The notes: generated from the letters alone by a model not told the origin. Counted from the stretch's first letter, positions 17,677 through 26,126 are shown. The stretch is DNA of 64,000 nucleotides from Glycomyces arizonensis DSM 44726 (GCF_000482705.1 NZ_KI519476.1:31853-95852); one strand, 5' to 3'. A program made the numbers and translations.

Positions 17677-18783
17677 TCAGTTCTCCATCGCGGGCGGCTC
17701 GGCCCGGACGAAGTCGCCTTGGACGAGCGCCCGCTTCAGCGACCGGGACGAGGCGAACTCGTCCAGGTCGGTGAAGACCGGCTCGGCGTCCTCGCCGGAC
17801 GACCACACGAGCTTCAGCCCGCGCGTCCGATGGTCGATCGGGCCTTCGCCCGGCGCCCAGAGCCGCACCGAGCGGACCGTGAACTCCTTGCCGGTCGCCG
17901 TGTTGACCACGAGGCCGTGCTCGTACACCTCCAGCAGCTCCACATCGGATGAACGGGGTTCGTCGTCGCCGCTCGTCCACGCGCGGCCGATGAAGAACGC
18001 GACCACTGCGAGCAGGAGGACGCCCGATATCCAGCCCGGCTGGGCCTCGGTGAGCTTCGCGAGGTCCACGGCGATGCCGATGCAGGCCAGTGCCACCACC
18101 CAGGGCACGAGCGATGGCAGGCGGCGTCTGCTGTACGCGCCTTGGAGCTCGCCGAGGGCGGGATCGGCGGGCGGCGGTTCGTCTTCGTCGTCGGGGTAGA
18201 GCGAGACCATGGGGAGTCGGGACGTGTCGATGCCCGACGCCTCTTCGAAGTCGAGCCAGAGCGCCAGGATCGCGTCGTCCCCGCCGCGCACCGCCTGCCT
18301 CCGAATGGACTCGATGGTGCCGACGCACAGCGGTATCAGAAGCGGATGGTCCGCGTGATGGATCGCGGGGGAGCGGTCTGCCGGTCCGGCGTCGGCATCA
18401 AGATCGGCGCCAGGATCGGTGTCGGTGTCAAACCCAGAGCCAGAGTCAGAGCCGAAGCCACGGACCGGACCGAAACCGGGAGCGATATCCGGATCGGCGA
18501 CGGTGAGCCACTCCCGCACGGCCGCGACCAGATCGATCGGATCGGTGCCGTCGACGAGCGGCCATGTCTCCGAGTCGCTTTCGAGCAGCAGCGCCGCCAG
18601 ATGCTCACGGGCCTGCGGAGTCTCGGGGTAGAGGACGGCCGCGGCCTCGGCCACGCCGTCGCGGACGGCGATGGCGAGCTTGCGGCGCAGACGGAGCGGA
18701 CGTTGGACGAGCGGCTGGGGCTCTCGCGGCGCTGCGGCGCTCTGCCGCACCCATGCGGTGATCGGTTCGGTGCTGGAATCCAC
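17677..18783 (-). CDS. Uncharacterised membrane protein (last gene of ESX-like operon)
   Basis: I do not recognise a family for this 368-residue protein. Residues 1-100 are charged and helical, 105-150 form an Asp/Gly-rich low-complexity stretch, and two adjacent transmembrane segments lie near 228-265 (VPWVVALACIGIAVDL; ISGVLLLAVVAFFIG). The C-terminal 100 residues form a beta-rich cytosolic or external domain. GTG start with SD GGAGG. It follows the PEGA-like gene by 32 bases and belongs to the four-gene leftward operon with WXG-like proteins; a role with that group is inference from context only. Confidence 0.65.
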   Translation of the reverse strand: MDSSTEPITAWVRQSAAAPREPQPLVQRPLRLRRKLAIAVRDGVAEAAAVLYPETPQAREHLAALLLESDSETWPLVDGTDPIDLVAAVREWLTVADPDIAPGFGPVRGFGSDSGSGFDTDTDPGADLDADAGPADRSPAIHHADHPLLIPLCVGTIESIRRQAVRGGDDAILALWLDFEEASGIDTSRLPMVSLYPDDEDEPPPADPALGELQGAYSRRRLPSLVPWVVALACIGIAVDLAKLTEAQPGWISGVLLLAVVAFFIGRAWTSGDDEPRSSDVELLEVYEHGLVVNTATGKEFTVRSVRLWAPGEGPIDHRTRGLKLVWSSGEDAEPVFTDLDEFASSRSLKRALVQGDFVRAEPPAMEN

Positions 18784-18815
18784 GGGGACACCTCCGGGGG
18801 ACGACCATTCAGAGT

Positions 18816-20051
18816 CTATGGGTGCGATGCCGAGAGGAAGGCACGCGGTGGACGCCGCCCCACCGCGGCTCCCGAGTCGCTCTCGGATAACGCCTCAGGC
18901 GCGAAGACGGCCTTGATCGTCGCCGCATAGGAGGCGAGCCCGGTCCCCTCCGCGTCGACCGCCATCGCGATCTCGGCGATCGCCTCGATCGTCGTCATCG
19001 TGCCCTCGGGCAGTTCCAGCTCGAACAGGAGCCGCGCATCGCCGCCGAGCGACACCTCGGCGCCCCGGCCGATCGCCTCCGGCGGTGGCGGCACCGCCAC
19101 CTCGATCAGATGCGTCCCCGCCGCCAACCGGTACTCGTTCACGCCCCAGATCGCCGGGACCGACGAGTCGCCCACGGTGACCCGCGGAGGATCGACCCAC
19201 GGCCGCACCACGGGACGGCGCGACTCCCCGAGCAGATCGAGACCGCGCTTCGCGTACGCCTTGGCCTTGCCCGTCTCCGACCAGATCTCCCGCTGCGCCG
19301 CGACGTGCTCGCTCCAGATCCGCCGCTGCTCTTCGCTGAGGTTCTCCAGGTCCTCGCCCACCTGCTCCTTGAGCGTCTGGAACGGCTTCAGCCGACGAGT
19401 GCCCTCGCGCTCCCCGGGCCCCTCGTCGGCCAGATCCGCGGGAGTGAGCCCGAGTTCGACGCTCTCCTCGCTCGGGCGCTGCACATAGGCGAGGTCGAGC
19501 CGGAGCACCGCCATGCCCGGCTCAGAGCGGGGCCGCCGCGCATCGCCCGGATCGACGGCGCGCCAGTGCCCGAGAGACGCCGCCGCAACCTCGCCGTCCC
19601 ACTCGCTCGGCTCGATCGCGAACTGCCGGTGGAAATCCGAGGTGCGACGCTCGCCCGTCCGGTGGTCGAGCCACTCGGGGACGGTGGAGGACACCTCGAC
19701 CCGGCCCGCCGACGGCACGTCCACGCGCGTGTAAGCCCCCGAAGCGCCGCACTGCACTTGCACGAGCCGAGACCCGGACTCGACCTCGATCACGCCGGTG
19801 CCGAAGCCCGTCGCCGCGGGCCTGCCGTCGATCAAGATGAGCGGCGTGAACGGCCTCGGACGGTCCTGCGGCCCGGGCACCGCGCCGGGCGCAGTGCGCC
19901 TGCTGTCGGACCGCACCTCGATCAGGCCGCGCCCCGGGCCGGGGTTCCGCGCCTTCTCGCGCACCTCGAACCCGCCGACCGGGTGTGCGGCGAGCCAGTA
20001 CTCCCGCTGCCCGGTCGGTATGTAGCGAAACCGCTTGATCAGGCCGGGCAA
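18816..20051 (-). CDS. PEGA-like beta-domain protein, paralogue of the protein at 40931
   Basis: The 411-residue protein has no signal peptide or membrane segment. It contains short beta-sandwich-like segments around IDGRPAATGFGTGVIEVESG (about 75-95) and GVNEYRLAAGTHLIEVAVPP (about 315-335), which resemble PEGA-type carrier domains. Similar phrases occur in the protein at 40931-42196 (IDGRPAAAGIGQLDLALPVG; YQVAPGPHRVAVTVDGRPLN), so the two are probably distant paralogues. A charged helical region (about 225-275) lies between. It starts directly after the WXG-like gene stop. Function unknown. Confidence 0.6.
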   Translation of the reverse strand: MPGLIKRFRYIPTGQREYWLAAHPVGGFEVREKARNPGPGRGLIEVRSDSRRTAPGAVPGPQDRPRPFTPLILIDGRPAATGFGTGVIEVESGSRLVQVQCGASGAYTRVDVPSAGRVEVSSTVPEWLDHRTGERRTSDFHRQFAIEPSEWDGEVAAASLGHWRAVDPGDARRPRSEPGMAVLRLDLAYVQRPSEESVELGLTPADLADEGPGEREGTRRLKPFQTLKEQVGEDLENLSEEQRRIWSEHVAAQREIWSETGKAKAYAKRGLDLLGESRRPVVRPWVDPPRVTVGDSSVPAIWGVNEYRLAAGTHLIEVAVPPPPEAIGRGAEVSLGGDARLLFELELPEGTMTTIEAIAEIAMAVDAEGTGLASYAATIKAVFAPEALSESDSGAAVGRRPPRAFLSASHP

Positions 20052-20052
20052 T

Positions 20053-21060
20053 TCAGGCGCCGATCTGGTCGACCGTGCCCGCGACCGCGTTGATGCCCTG
20101 CTTGTAGTTCTTCAGGAATTCCAGCACCGGCTTGATCTTGGTGAGGACCTCGTTGATGGTGCCGATGACCTTGGCGGCCTTGGCGAAGATCTCGCTGGCC
20201 TGCTTGATCCGCGAGATCGCCCGCATCACCAGCGACGCCACCTTGTAAACGGCGTCGGCGATCGCGGTGGCGATGGTGGCGCCGAACGTGGCCACCGCGG
20301 CGGCCACTTGCGGCAGCAGCCGCGTCAGGGCCCACGAGACGCCCTTGGCGAGCAGGTCGACGATGTCCTGCCGCAGGGCCTTGGCGAGGTCGGCCATGCA
20401 CCCGAGGATGCCTTCGAGCCCGACCGCGATGAATCCCATGCCGCGGATGGCCTCGCTGGCCTCCCCGATCCGCATGCGGGCGGCGTCGCCGTCCGTGCCG
20501 ACCCAGTCGCTCAGGTTGTCGTCGCTCATGGACTTCACGTAGTCGGCCACCTGCGGGGCGCCGGCGGACACGGTGTTCCACATCGAGGCCGAGGTGCGCA
20601 TGCGCGTCTCGTTGCCGGAGACCATGCCGACGAGGTCTTCGAGCGGCTGGAAGACCTGGATCAGGAAGTCGATGAGACTGCCCGCGAGCCACTGGACGGG
20701 GTCGAACTTGGGGTCGGTGATGCCCTCGACCATGCTCCAGAAGTTCTCGGCGGCGCCCTGGATGCCGGTGATGTCTCCGGCGAGGCCGGTGATGAGGTTC
20801 GAGTAGCCGTCCCAGTCGGTGAGGCTGTCGATCTTGCCGACGTTGGTGACGGTGTTCTGCACGGCGACCGCCGGGGAGGCCACGCTGCTGAGCATGTTCA
20901 TGCCGGAGGCGCCGTGGGTGGTGGTGGAGGGTGAGCCCTGGCCGGTGACGGCCTTCCACGCGTCGGTGCCGCTGGGGACCCAGGCGCTGCCCTCGTTGGC
21001 AGTGGCCGACTGCTTGGGGGCGTTGTTGTCCCAGGTGGGGGCTTCGGTTCCGTCGGACAT
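20053..21060 (-). CDS. WXG100-superfamily-like long helical protein
   Basis: The 335-residue protein has an Asn/Ser/Thr-rich N-terminus, then long amphipathic helices with DWVGTDGDAARMRIGEASEA (about 188-207) matching the W-x-G turn of ESX/WXG100 proteins, and an alanine-rich hydrophobic helical stretch (about 240-290). It has no Sec signal. Proteins of this layout are often type VII secretion substrates or scaffold domains of larger toxins; no toxin domain is visible here. Its ATG overlaps the stop of the EspC-like gene by one base (TGATG), a tight coupling usual for ESX partner pairs. Confidence 0.65.
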   Translation of the reverse strand: MSDGTEAPTWDNNAPKQSATANEGSAWVPSGTDAWKAVTGQGSPSTTTHGASGMNMLSSVASPAVAVQNTVTNVGKIDSLTDWDGYSNLITGLAGDITGIQGAAENFWSMVEGITDPKFDPVQWLAGSLIDFLIQVFQPLEDLVGMVSGNETRMRTSASMWNTVSAGAPQVADYVKSMSDDNLSDWVGTDGDAARMRIGEASEAIRGMGFIAVGLEGILGCMADLAKALRQDIVDLLAKGVSWALTRLLPQVAAAVATFGATIATAIADAVYKVASLVMRAISRIKQASEIFAKAAKVIGTINEVLTKIKPVLEFLKNYKQGINAVAGTVDQIGA

Positions 21061-21386
21061 CAGGAGCCGTCTCCTTCGAGTTCTTGGCCGATCTTCTCAA
21101 GTTCGGCGGCGATCGCCTGGTCGTTGCCTTCGTGTTCGTCGGCGCAGTCTTCGAGCCGGGTCGCGAGGCCGGAGACGGCGTCTCGGGCGTCGCCGATGGA
21201 GGAGTGGAAGATCTCGGCGACGCCGAAGTAGATGGGGGCCATGACGATGCCCGCGACGCCCCACATCCACCAATCGGGGTCGGCTTCCTTGGCGTAGTCG
21301 GCGAGGGCTTCGACTTCGCCTTCGGCTTGGTGGAGGCCGGACGCGGCCTGTTTGAGTTTCTCCGCGTCGACGTCGATCCATGACAT
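21060..21386 (-). CDS. EspC/WXG100-like small protein
   Basis: The 108-residue protein opens with IDVDAEKLKQAASGLHQAEGEVEALADYAK, the pattern of EspC-type ESX-associated proteins (PF10824-like), then a WWMWG turn and a short hydrophobic segment (VAGIVMAPIYFGVAEIF), and a second helix DARDAVSGLATRLEDCAD. Such proteins form helical hairpins and pair with a neighbour for type VII export. The hydrophobic insert is unusual. It is first in a four-gene operon, and no ATPase or membrane channel genes for secretion are in this window. Confidence 0.65.
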   Translation of the reverse strand: MSWIDVDAEKLKQAASGLHQAEGEVEALADYAKEADPDWWMWGVAGIVMAPIYFGVAEIFHSSIGDARDAVSGLATRLEDCADEHEGNDQAIAAELEKIGQELEGDGS

Positions 21387-21491
21387 CGGGCATCACCTCG
21401 GTTGGGGGGTGTGACGGCAAGTGGCGAGCAGCGGGCACTGCTCGATTCGGAGTGTATGCGCAGGGTGCAACGCGGTATGAGGTCGCACTGA

Positions 21492-21596
21492 GGTCATGCC
21501 GCCTGGGGTTGGACGGCGTGAGGTCATACAGCCTGAGGTTGCACAGTTTGGGATTGCACGGTCTGAGATTGCACAGCCTGAGGTTGTACTGGCGGC
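21492..21596. repeat. Seven tandem degenerate 15-bp repeats
   Basis: Seven consecutive 15-bp units follow the consensus GRTTGCACRGCCTGA, with units such as GATTGCACGGTCTGA and GATTGCACAGCCTGA differing at two bases. The array lies in the 299-base divergent gap between the EspC-like gene and the pentapeptide-repeat gene. No other gene is seen in this gap. The 15-base period equals five codons, the same period as the pentapeptide gene that follows, but no clean pentapeptide code is read. Confidence 0.65.
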
Positions 21597-21685
21597 TGTC
21601 GTGCTGCCCGCGGTGGAGCTGCCGGGGCGCTCGGAGACACCGCGGCAAGCCGGACCAGACGGTGGCGAGAGGTCTGGGGGACCAC

Positions 21686-22975
21686 ATGGGTGCGGGAACG
21701 CGGCAGACTGGCGACATGGGAGAGTCGCGCAGCGAATCCGGATCGCGTTGGTGGAAATGGGTTGTCGTGAGTGCGGTGGGTGTCATGGCCTTCGCTGGAG
21801 TTGGGGCGTGGTTGCTGGTGGACCCGTTGTCCGCGAGCGAGCCGAAGGACCGGGCGAGCGCGATAAGGACGGTGTTCACGATCGGCTTCGGTTTCGGCGG
21901 GCTTGCGACGCTGGGGTTGTTCACGAGACGGCAGTGGCATCAGGAGCGGGTCGCCGATGAGGTGAGGTATGACGCCGAGCAGCGGCGGATCACCGAGCAG
22001 TACATGCAGGCGGTCGAGCAGCTGGGGCACGAGAAGGCGCCGGTGCGGCTGGGCGGGCTGTACGCGCTTGACAGGTTGGGCAGGAACCATCCCGAGCAGC
22101 GACAAGTGATCGCCGAGGTCTGGTGCGCCTATCTGCGGCGCAGGTACATGCCGCCGCCCGAGATCATCGGCGAGGCGAGTAGGGAAGAAGGCGAGGAGGT
22201 GGCCGAACGCGACGAAGACCAGCTCAAAGCCGATGCTGAGGCGGCCGACGAGTATGAGGTGCGGATGACCGCGCAGCGACTCTTGGCTGGACACCTGAAA
22301 GATCCACGGCCAGAGGAGGAGCGCGACGACACCAGGCCGGACGAGTCGGAAGAGTATTGGCACCTGGAACATCTCGACCTCACCGGCGCGACTCTCATCG
22401 ATGCCAATTTCACTGATTGTCGGCTCCCGACGTTGAACGCCAGCCGTGTTCATTTCTGCCGTGATGCTTCGTTCTATGGAGCGTATTTCGAGGGTGACGC
22501 CTGGTTTGGTGGGGCGCGGTTTGAGAGTGGTGCTTGGTTTGGTGGAGTGCGGTTTAAGGATGTCGCCGGCTTCGGTGAGGCGCGGTTTAGGGGTGATGCC
22601 GAGTTCGGTGAGGCATGGTTTGGGGATAATGCCTGGTTCGACGAAGCATGGTTTGAGCGCGATGCTGATTTCGGTGAGGCGTGGTTTAGGAGTGTCGCCT
22701 GGTTCGATGGGGCGCGGTTTGTGGGTGTCGCCGGATTCAATGGAGCACGGTTTAGAGATGTTGGCGGGTTTGGTGGGGTGCGGTTTGGGGATCGCGCCAG
22801 GTTCGATCATGTCGGAGGAATCTCTGCTGAGGGAGTGCTTGGATCTGTCCCTCAGTTTGTAATGACGGGTGTGGTTGTGGAGCGAATTTTCGAGAATAAT
22901 GCGCATGTGTGGCCCCCTGGGTGGGAGACGGTGCCCGATGGGAATCATTGGCAGCTGGTTCAGGTTGAGGAGTGA
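21686..22975 (+). CDS. Membrane-anchored pentapeptide-repeat protein
   Basis: The 429-residue protein has two N-terminal membrane segments (about 26-45 and 63-80), a charged helical middle with GLYALDRLGRNHPEQRQVIAEV, and a C-terminal pentapeptide-repeat solenoid from about 255 to 385, with units such as ARFESGAWFGGVRF and EARFRGDAEFGEAWF. Phe is the inward residue. Repeat-helix proteins of this type mediate protein contacts; the actinobacterial membrane-anchored forms have no settled role. GGGGG before ATG 21686 supports that start; ATG 21716 is the alternative. Codon usage in the repeats is clearly lower in GC (many ggt/ttt codons) than the flanks, suggesting transfer. Confidence 0.82.
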   Translation: MGAGTRQTGDMGESRSESGSRWWKWVVVSAVGVMAFAGVGAWLLVDPLSASEPKDRASAIRTVFTIGFGFGGLATLGLFTRRQWHQERVADEVRYDAEQRRITEQYMQAVEQLGHEKAPVRLGGLYALDRLGRNHPEQRQVIAEVWCAYLRRRYMPPPEIIGEASREEGEEVAERDEDQLKADAEAADEYEVRMTAQRLLAGHLKDPRPEEERDDTRPDESEEYWHLEHLDLTGATLIDANFTDCRLPTLNASRVHFCRDASFYGAYFEGDAWFGGARFESGAWFGGVRFKDVAGFGEARFRGDAEFGEAWFGDNAWFDEAWFERDADFGEAWFRSVAWFDGARFVGVAGFNGARFRDVGGFGGVRFGDRARFDHVGGISAEGVLGSVPQFVMTGVVVERIFENNAHVWPPGWETVPDGNHWQLVQVEE

Positions 22976-23036
22976 TGGTGGGGCGCTTCGAGGGGCGACC
23001 CTCCCGGAGGTGGTCTGCGGGGACGACCTGGATCTA

Positions 23037-24154
23037 CTAATCCGGAACTGTGAAGTTGGGTTCTGGGTGGTGGTGCGAGAATGCTTGCATGGCAAAGGGA
23101 AAGCCGCGCGCGAGCGCGGAGCTTCGGATCAGGGCCCTGGAGATGAAAGCGAGCGGATACACCGCCGCGTTCATCGCAGGGGCACTGGGAGTCTCGCCGA
23201 ACTCGGTCTACAACTGGGCGCGGTGGGCCCGCGAGGGCCGCGCCGCGGGACTGGGCGACAAACGGCCCGAGCGCAAGAGCGCGATGGATGCGTCGATGCG
23301 CGCCGAGCTGGCGGGGATCATCGAGTCGACCACGCCCGAGGAGCACGGCTTCGATTCGCGGCTGTGGACCCGTGAGATCGCCGCCGCGCTGGTGAAGGAG
23401 CGGTTCGGGATTGTTTTCTCGCCCAAGTGGATCGGGCAGATCCTCACCGATCTCGGATTCACCCCGCAGCGACCGCGTTACCGTTCGGACCGGGCCGATC
23501 CGGCCGCGGTCGAGCAATGGCGGACCGAGACCTTTCCTCAGATCGCCGCTCAGGCCCGCCAGGAGAGCGCCGAGATCTTTTTCGGCGACGAATCCGCCAT
23601 CCAGCTGGGCTTCCATGCCGGAACCACCTGGGGCCGCAAAGGCGTGACACCGATCGTGACCGCTTCGGGTCCGGTCGGGGGCCGCAAGACGATCATGATG
23701 GTCTCGGCGATCTCCCGTAAAGGACAGCTGCGCTTCCGGCTCCACTCCGGCTCGTTCGACGCTGTCGCGTTTCTCGATTTCTGCAAGCGATTGATGGCCA
23801 CCACCGACAAGCCGGTGTTTCTCATCGTCGATAACGCCCGCGTCCACCACGCCAAGATCGTCAAAGCCTTCGAGGAGCAGGCCGAAGGACGACTGCGATT
23901 GTTCTACCTGCCGCCCTACTCGCCTCAGCTCAACCCAGACGAACTGGTCTGGAACACCGTCAAGAACGGGCGTATCGGAACAGCCGTCATCAAGAACGAA
24001 GGCGACCTGCATCGGGTCGCGCTCGGCGCCCTGCGCCGCCTCCAGAAGCTCCCCGGAACCGTCAAGCGCTTCTTCAACCACCCCGAACTTTCCTACATCC
24101 TTGCCGCCCAATCGGAATAACCCCAGAAAACCCAACTTCACAGTTCCGGATTAG
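23037..24154 (+). mobile_element. IS630-family insertion sequence, complete
   Basis: The element has perfect 26-bp terminal inverted repeats (23037-23062 and 24129-24154, beginning CTAATCCGGAACTGTGAAG) flanked on both sides by TA, the target duplicated by IS630/Tc1-type transposases. It contains one intact transposase gene. It landed between the pentapeptide gene and the rightward operon starting at 24255. Confidence 0.93.
23089..24120 (+). CDS. IS630-family DDE transposase
   Basis: The 343-residue protein has an N-terminal helix-turn-helix (about 10-50; AAFIAGALGVSPNSVYNWAR) and a DDE catalytic core: FFGDESAIQLG (first Asp), FLIVDNARVHH (second Asp) and LPPYSPQLNPDELVWNTVK (Glu). All three catalytic residues are present and the frame is uninterrupted, so the element may be active. 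I chose the internal ATG at 23089 because the frame upstream to 23050 runs through the left inverted repeat. Confidence 0.93.
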   Translation: MAKGKPRASAELRIRALEMKASGYTAAFIAGALGVSPNSVYNWARWAREGRAAGLGDKRPERKSAMDASMRAELAGIIESTTPEEHGFDSRLWTREIAAALVKERFGIVFSPKWIGQILTDLGFTPQRPRYRSDRADPAAVEQWRTETFPQIAAQARQESAEIFFGDESAIQLGFHAGTTWGRKGVTPIVTASGPVGGRKTIMMVSAISRKGQLRFRLHSGSFDAVAFLDFCKRLMATTDKPVFLIVDNARVHHAKIVKAFEEQAEGRLRLFYLPPYSPQLNPDELVWNTVKNGRIGTAVIKNEGDLHRVALGALRRLQKLPGTVKRFFNHPELSYILAAQSE

Positions 24155-24254
24155 TAGTAACGTTTCGCACACTGACTGCTTACCGGCATGCCTGGAGGTG
24201 CCGGTGCGGTCGGGAGACGAGCCTTCGCCGACCCCTGAGAGGCCCTGCCCCGCA

Positions 24255-24581
24255 ATGAGCCTGATAGATGACGCCATCACCTCTATCGATGCCGACAAAC
24301 AGGCCACAGAGGAGATCGCCGCCCTGATCGCGGGGAGCAAGCAGCAGGCCGAGGAAGTGCTCGGACGGTTGCAGGCGCTGGGCGTCAGAGCAGAAGGTCA
24401 CGCGCTGAGTGCCGCCAAGCAGACGCTCGAAGACTGCGAGACGCAGTGCGCCGCACTGGCACGGCAGCTCGACGAGGCCAGGGCTGCGGCCGTAGCCGCC
24501 AAGGGCGGCGGCGGGTCGGGGAGTGGGTCGGGTCAGGCAGGTCGGGTGGGACAGGCGGACCAGGCGGGCCGGTCGCCGTGA
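24255..24581 (+). CDS. Coiled-coil protein, first of a duplicated pair
   Basis: The 108-residue protein is almost entirely helical: IDADKQATEEIAALIAGSKQ starts a long heptad pattern to about residue 80, followed by a Gly/Ser tail. Residues 9-80 align without gaps to residues 7-78 of the next protein, so the two arose by duplication. I do not recognise a named family with certainty. The ATG at 24255 is preferred to a GTG at 24198. The gene starts about 100 bases after the IS630 element, which may have separated the operon from its original promoter. Confidence 0.65.
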   Translation: MSLIDDAITSIDADKQATEEIAALIAGSKQQAEEVLGRLQALGVRAEGHALSAAKQTLEDCETQCAALARQLDEARAAAVAAKGGGGSGSGSGQAGRVGQADQAGRSP

Positions 24582-25345
24582 GCGCGATGGGTGAGCTGGC
24601 CGAGAAGATCGAGGCCGACAAGGAGCGAGTGGCGGAGCTGGCGGCCAAGATCGCGGCGACCAAGCAGCGCTTGGAGACCGCGACCGGTAAGGCTCGTCAT
24701 CTCGGTGCAGAGGATATAGCCTATAACCTCGATAGTAGTGAGCGCGAGCTTGAGGAGGCCGAGAGCGGCAGGGCTGTTCTTGAAGGGAGTCTGGAGAAGG
24801 CGCGCTGGCAGGTGATGGCGGCGATCCACGGGATCGGTCCGGGCGCACCGGCGAAGAGTTCGGGAGGTTCCAGTGGATCAAGTGGATCGAGCGAACAAGG
24901 TTGGGATGTGGTCGGGCCGGACGGCGAGGTCTTGTCGGAGGGCGCGGATACGATCCCGTTGTCGCTTCAACGCGGGGAACCGAGCAACGCAGAGCTCAGG
25001 ACCACTCCGGGTCCCTTCCAGAAGGAGCACGAGAACGCCGACGCCGATAAGCAAATGAATCCGTTCGCTCGCGGAGCGCGAAGTGCGGTCCGGAACGCCA
25101 ACGACTTCAAAAAATCGCTCGATGCGCTCACCAAGCCTGCGTTCGAAGACATGCAGGCCGGTTGGAAGCCTCCCGCGAACGACACTTACCCGACCGTGGG
25201 CGTAGCGGACTCCGTCCCCAACGTGTCGGTATTCCAGCCCACGCACGCTGAACTTCATAACCCCACAGGTACTCTCGTAGTCGTGGCCGTGCTTGTAGTC
25301 GATTGGGCGGCACGGGGACTCCGGAGATGGAAAGGCAGATCATGA
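24578..25345 (+). CDS. Coiled-coil protein with C-terminal extension
   Basis: The 255-residue protein begins with the same coiled-coil module as its neighbour (IEADKERVAELAAKIAATKQ), then a Ser/Gly linker (about 92-107), then about 145 residues containing GWDVVGPDGEVL, FARGARSAVRNANDFKKSLD and a C-terminal hydrophobic segment GTLVVVAVLVVDWAARGLRR. The GTG start overlaps the previous stop (GTGA). This layout, a shared N-terminal helical module with a variable C-terminus next to a small unknown gene, recalls secreted polymorphic proteins, but no toxin fold is seen. A 15-bp palindrome (24713-24727) lies inside the coding region. Confidence 0.6.
   Translation: MSAMGELAEKIEADKERVAELAAKIAATKQRLETATGKARHLGAEDIAYNLDSSERELEEAESGRAVLEGSLEKARWQVMAAIHGIGPGAPAKSSGGSSGSSGSSEQGWDVVGPDGEVLSEGADTIPLSLQRGEPSNAELRTTPGPFQKEHENADADKQMNPFARGARSAVRNANDFKKSLDALTKPAFEDMQAGWKPPANDTYPTVGVADSVPNVSVFQPTHAELHNPTGTLVVVAVLVVDWAARGLRRWKGRS
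24713..24727. repeat. Intragenic copy of the 15-bp AT-rich palindrome
   Basis: GATATAGCCTATAAC matches the palindrome seen at 9404-9447 and 40717-40825 at 13 or more positions. It lies in the reading frame of the 255-residue protein (codons for DIAYN). Confidence 0.45.
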
Positions 25346-25785
25346 CCGAAATTTCAGTGTTCCGTGAGACCATGCGTGCTGCGGCCCTCGGCAATGCGGA
25401 GGAAGCAAGCCGTCTTTACGATCAGATTCCGAAATCCGATCTCAGCGATTACCACATGTTCGTGGTGGCGTTCTTCGCAGGCGCTCTCGGAGTCAGGTTC
25501 AGCGAAGACCAGAGCATCGAAGCGATAAAGCGGTTCGCGGATGAAATGCGGTATGACTACCGCGATGTGGATCCGCCCGTGAAACAGCTCGTGGTCGAGG
25601 GGCTTATTCGCGGAATGATGGGCGAGGAACAGCTCTTCGACGAGATCACGCCTGAGGAGCAGTATCGAACTCAGCTTCTCGCGATCCGCAAGATTGTAGG
25701 GCAGTCGCCTGAGATGCGAGAGAAGCTTGATGACTATCTTGCTGATGCTGGAACGTTGGTGGCCCAGTGGCAGAGCGAAGGTTAG
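25342..25785 (+). CDS. Unknown 147-residue family protein, copy 1
   Basis: A soluble helical protein. Its C-terminal two thirds align with the products at 28328 and 28810: VEGLIRGMMGEEQLFDEITPEEQ here against VEAVIRGVYGETHLLEEVSPQQQ in copy 3, and SPEMREKLDDYLADA against VPEIREDFDAVIDKA. The shared core is E[AG]LI/VR-GxxGExxLxxEI. I do not recognise this family. The ATG overlaps the previous stop (ATGA). Placement after a variable-tail protein would suit an immunity or chaperone role, which is speculation. Confidence 0.65.
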   Translation: MTEISVFRETMRAAALGNAEEASRLYDQIPKSDLSDYHMFVVAFFAGALGVRFSEDQSIEAIKRFADEMRYDYRDVDPPVKQLVVEGLIRGMMGEEQLFDEITPEEQYRTQLLAIRKIVGQSPEMREKLDDYLADAGTLVAQWQSEG

Positions 25786-25805
25786 CCTTCTTTATCGACT
25801 TATCT

Positions 25806-25850
25806 AAATGCTTGTGGTGTAAGTTATTTGAGCTTGCGCCACAAGCATTT
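25806..25850 (+). terminator. Rho-independent-like terminator
   Basis: AAATGCTTGTGG at 25806-25817 pairs with CCACAAGCATTT at 25839-25850, extended inward by a G.T and a G-C pair, to give a 14-bp stem over a 17-base loop. TCGTCTTCTCC follows. It ends the first part of the rightward operon, 20 bases after the stop of the 147-residue gene. Confidence 0.65.
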
Positions 25851-25924
25851 TCGTCTTCTCCCCACTTTCTCTCTGCCTTCTCTTGGCCCTCTCTTCGTCT
25901 TCTCTCTAGACGGTTTTGGACCCG

Positions 25925-26126
25925 GTGTTGACGGCGCGTTGATCATGAGTCACTATGTTGTCAACACGTCTGCGAGTTTGGAAGCGGCTCTGGGGGTTTA
26001 CGAGCCGAACGAACTCGCTTACGACACTTCACGACGGATGCGCTTGGCGCTCCGAAAAACTCATAGGGCAGAATGCAAGCTGCCGCCCGGTGGTCCAGGA
26101 CTACCAATCAAGTTCCACCGGGCGGC
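25925..26126. promoter_or_regulatory. Leader region with two perfect inverted repeats
   Basis: The 366-base gap 25786-26151 holds no gene I can support. After the terminator it contains GTGTTGAC (25925-25932) with its inverse GTCAACAC (25960-25967), an operator-like pair with 27 bases between, and then a 12-bp hairpin GCCGCCCGGTGG (26082-26093) / CCACCGGGCGGC (26115-26126) just ahead of the RBS of the next gene. The hairpin could act as an attenuator or a processing site in the leader. Confidence 0.45.

Noticed and set aside
21492..21596. The tandem array as a CRISPR
   Set aside because: Units are only 15 bases, directly adjacent and degenerate, with no spacers and no cas genes nearby.
24578..25785. 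A polymorphic toxin with its immunity gene
   Set aside because: The layout is suggestive, but no nuclease, deaminase or other toxin motif is visible in the C-terminal part, so I did not name it so.
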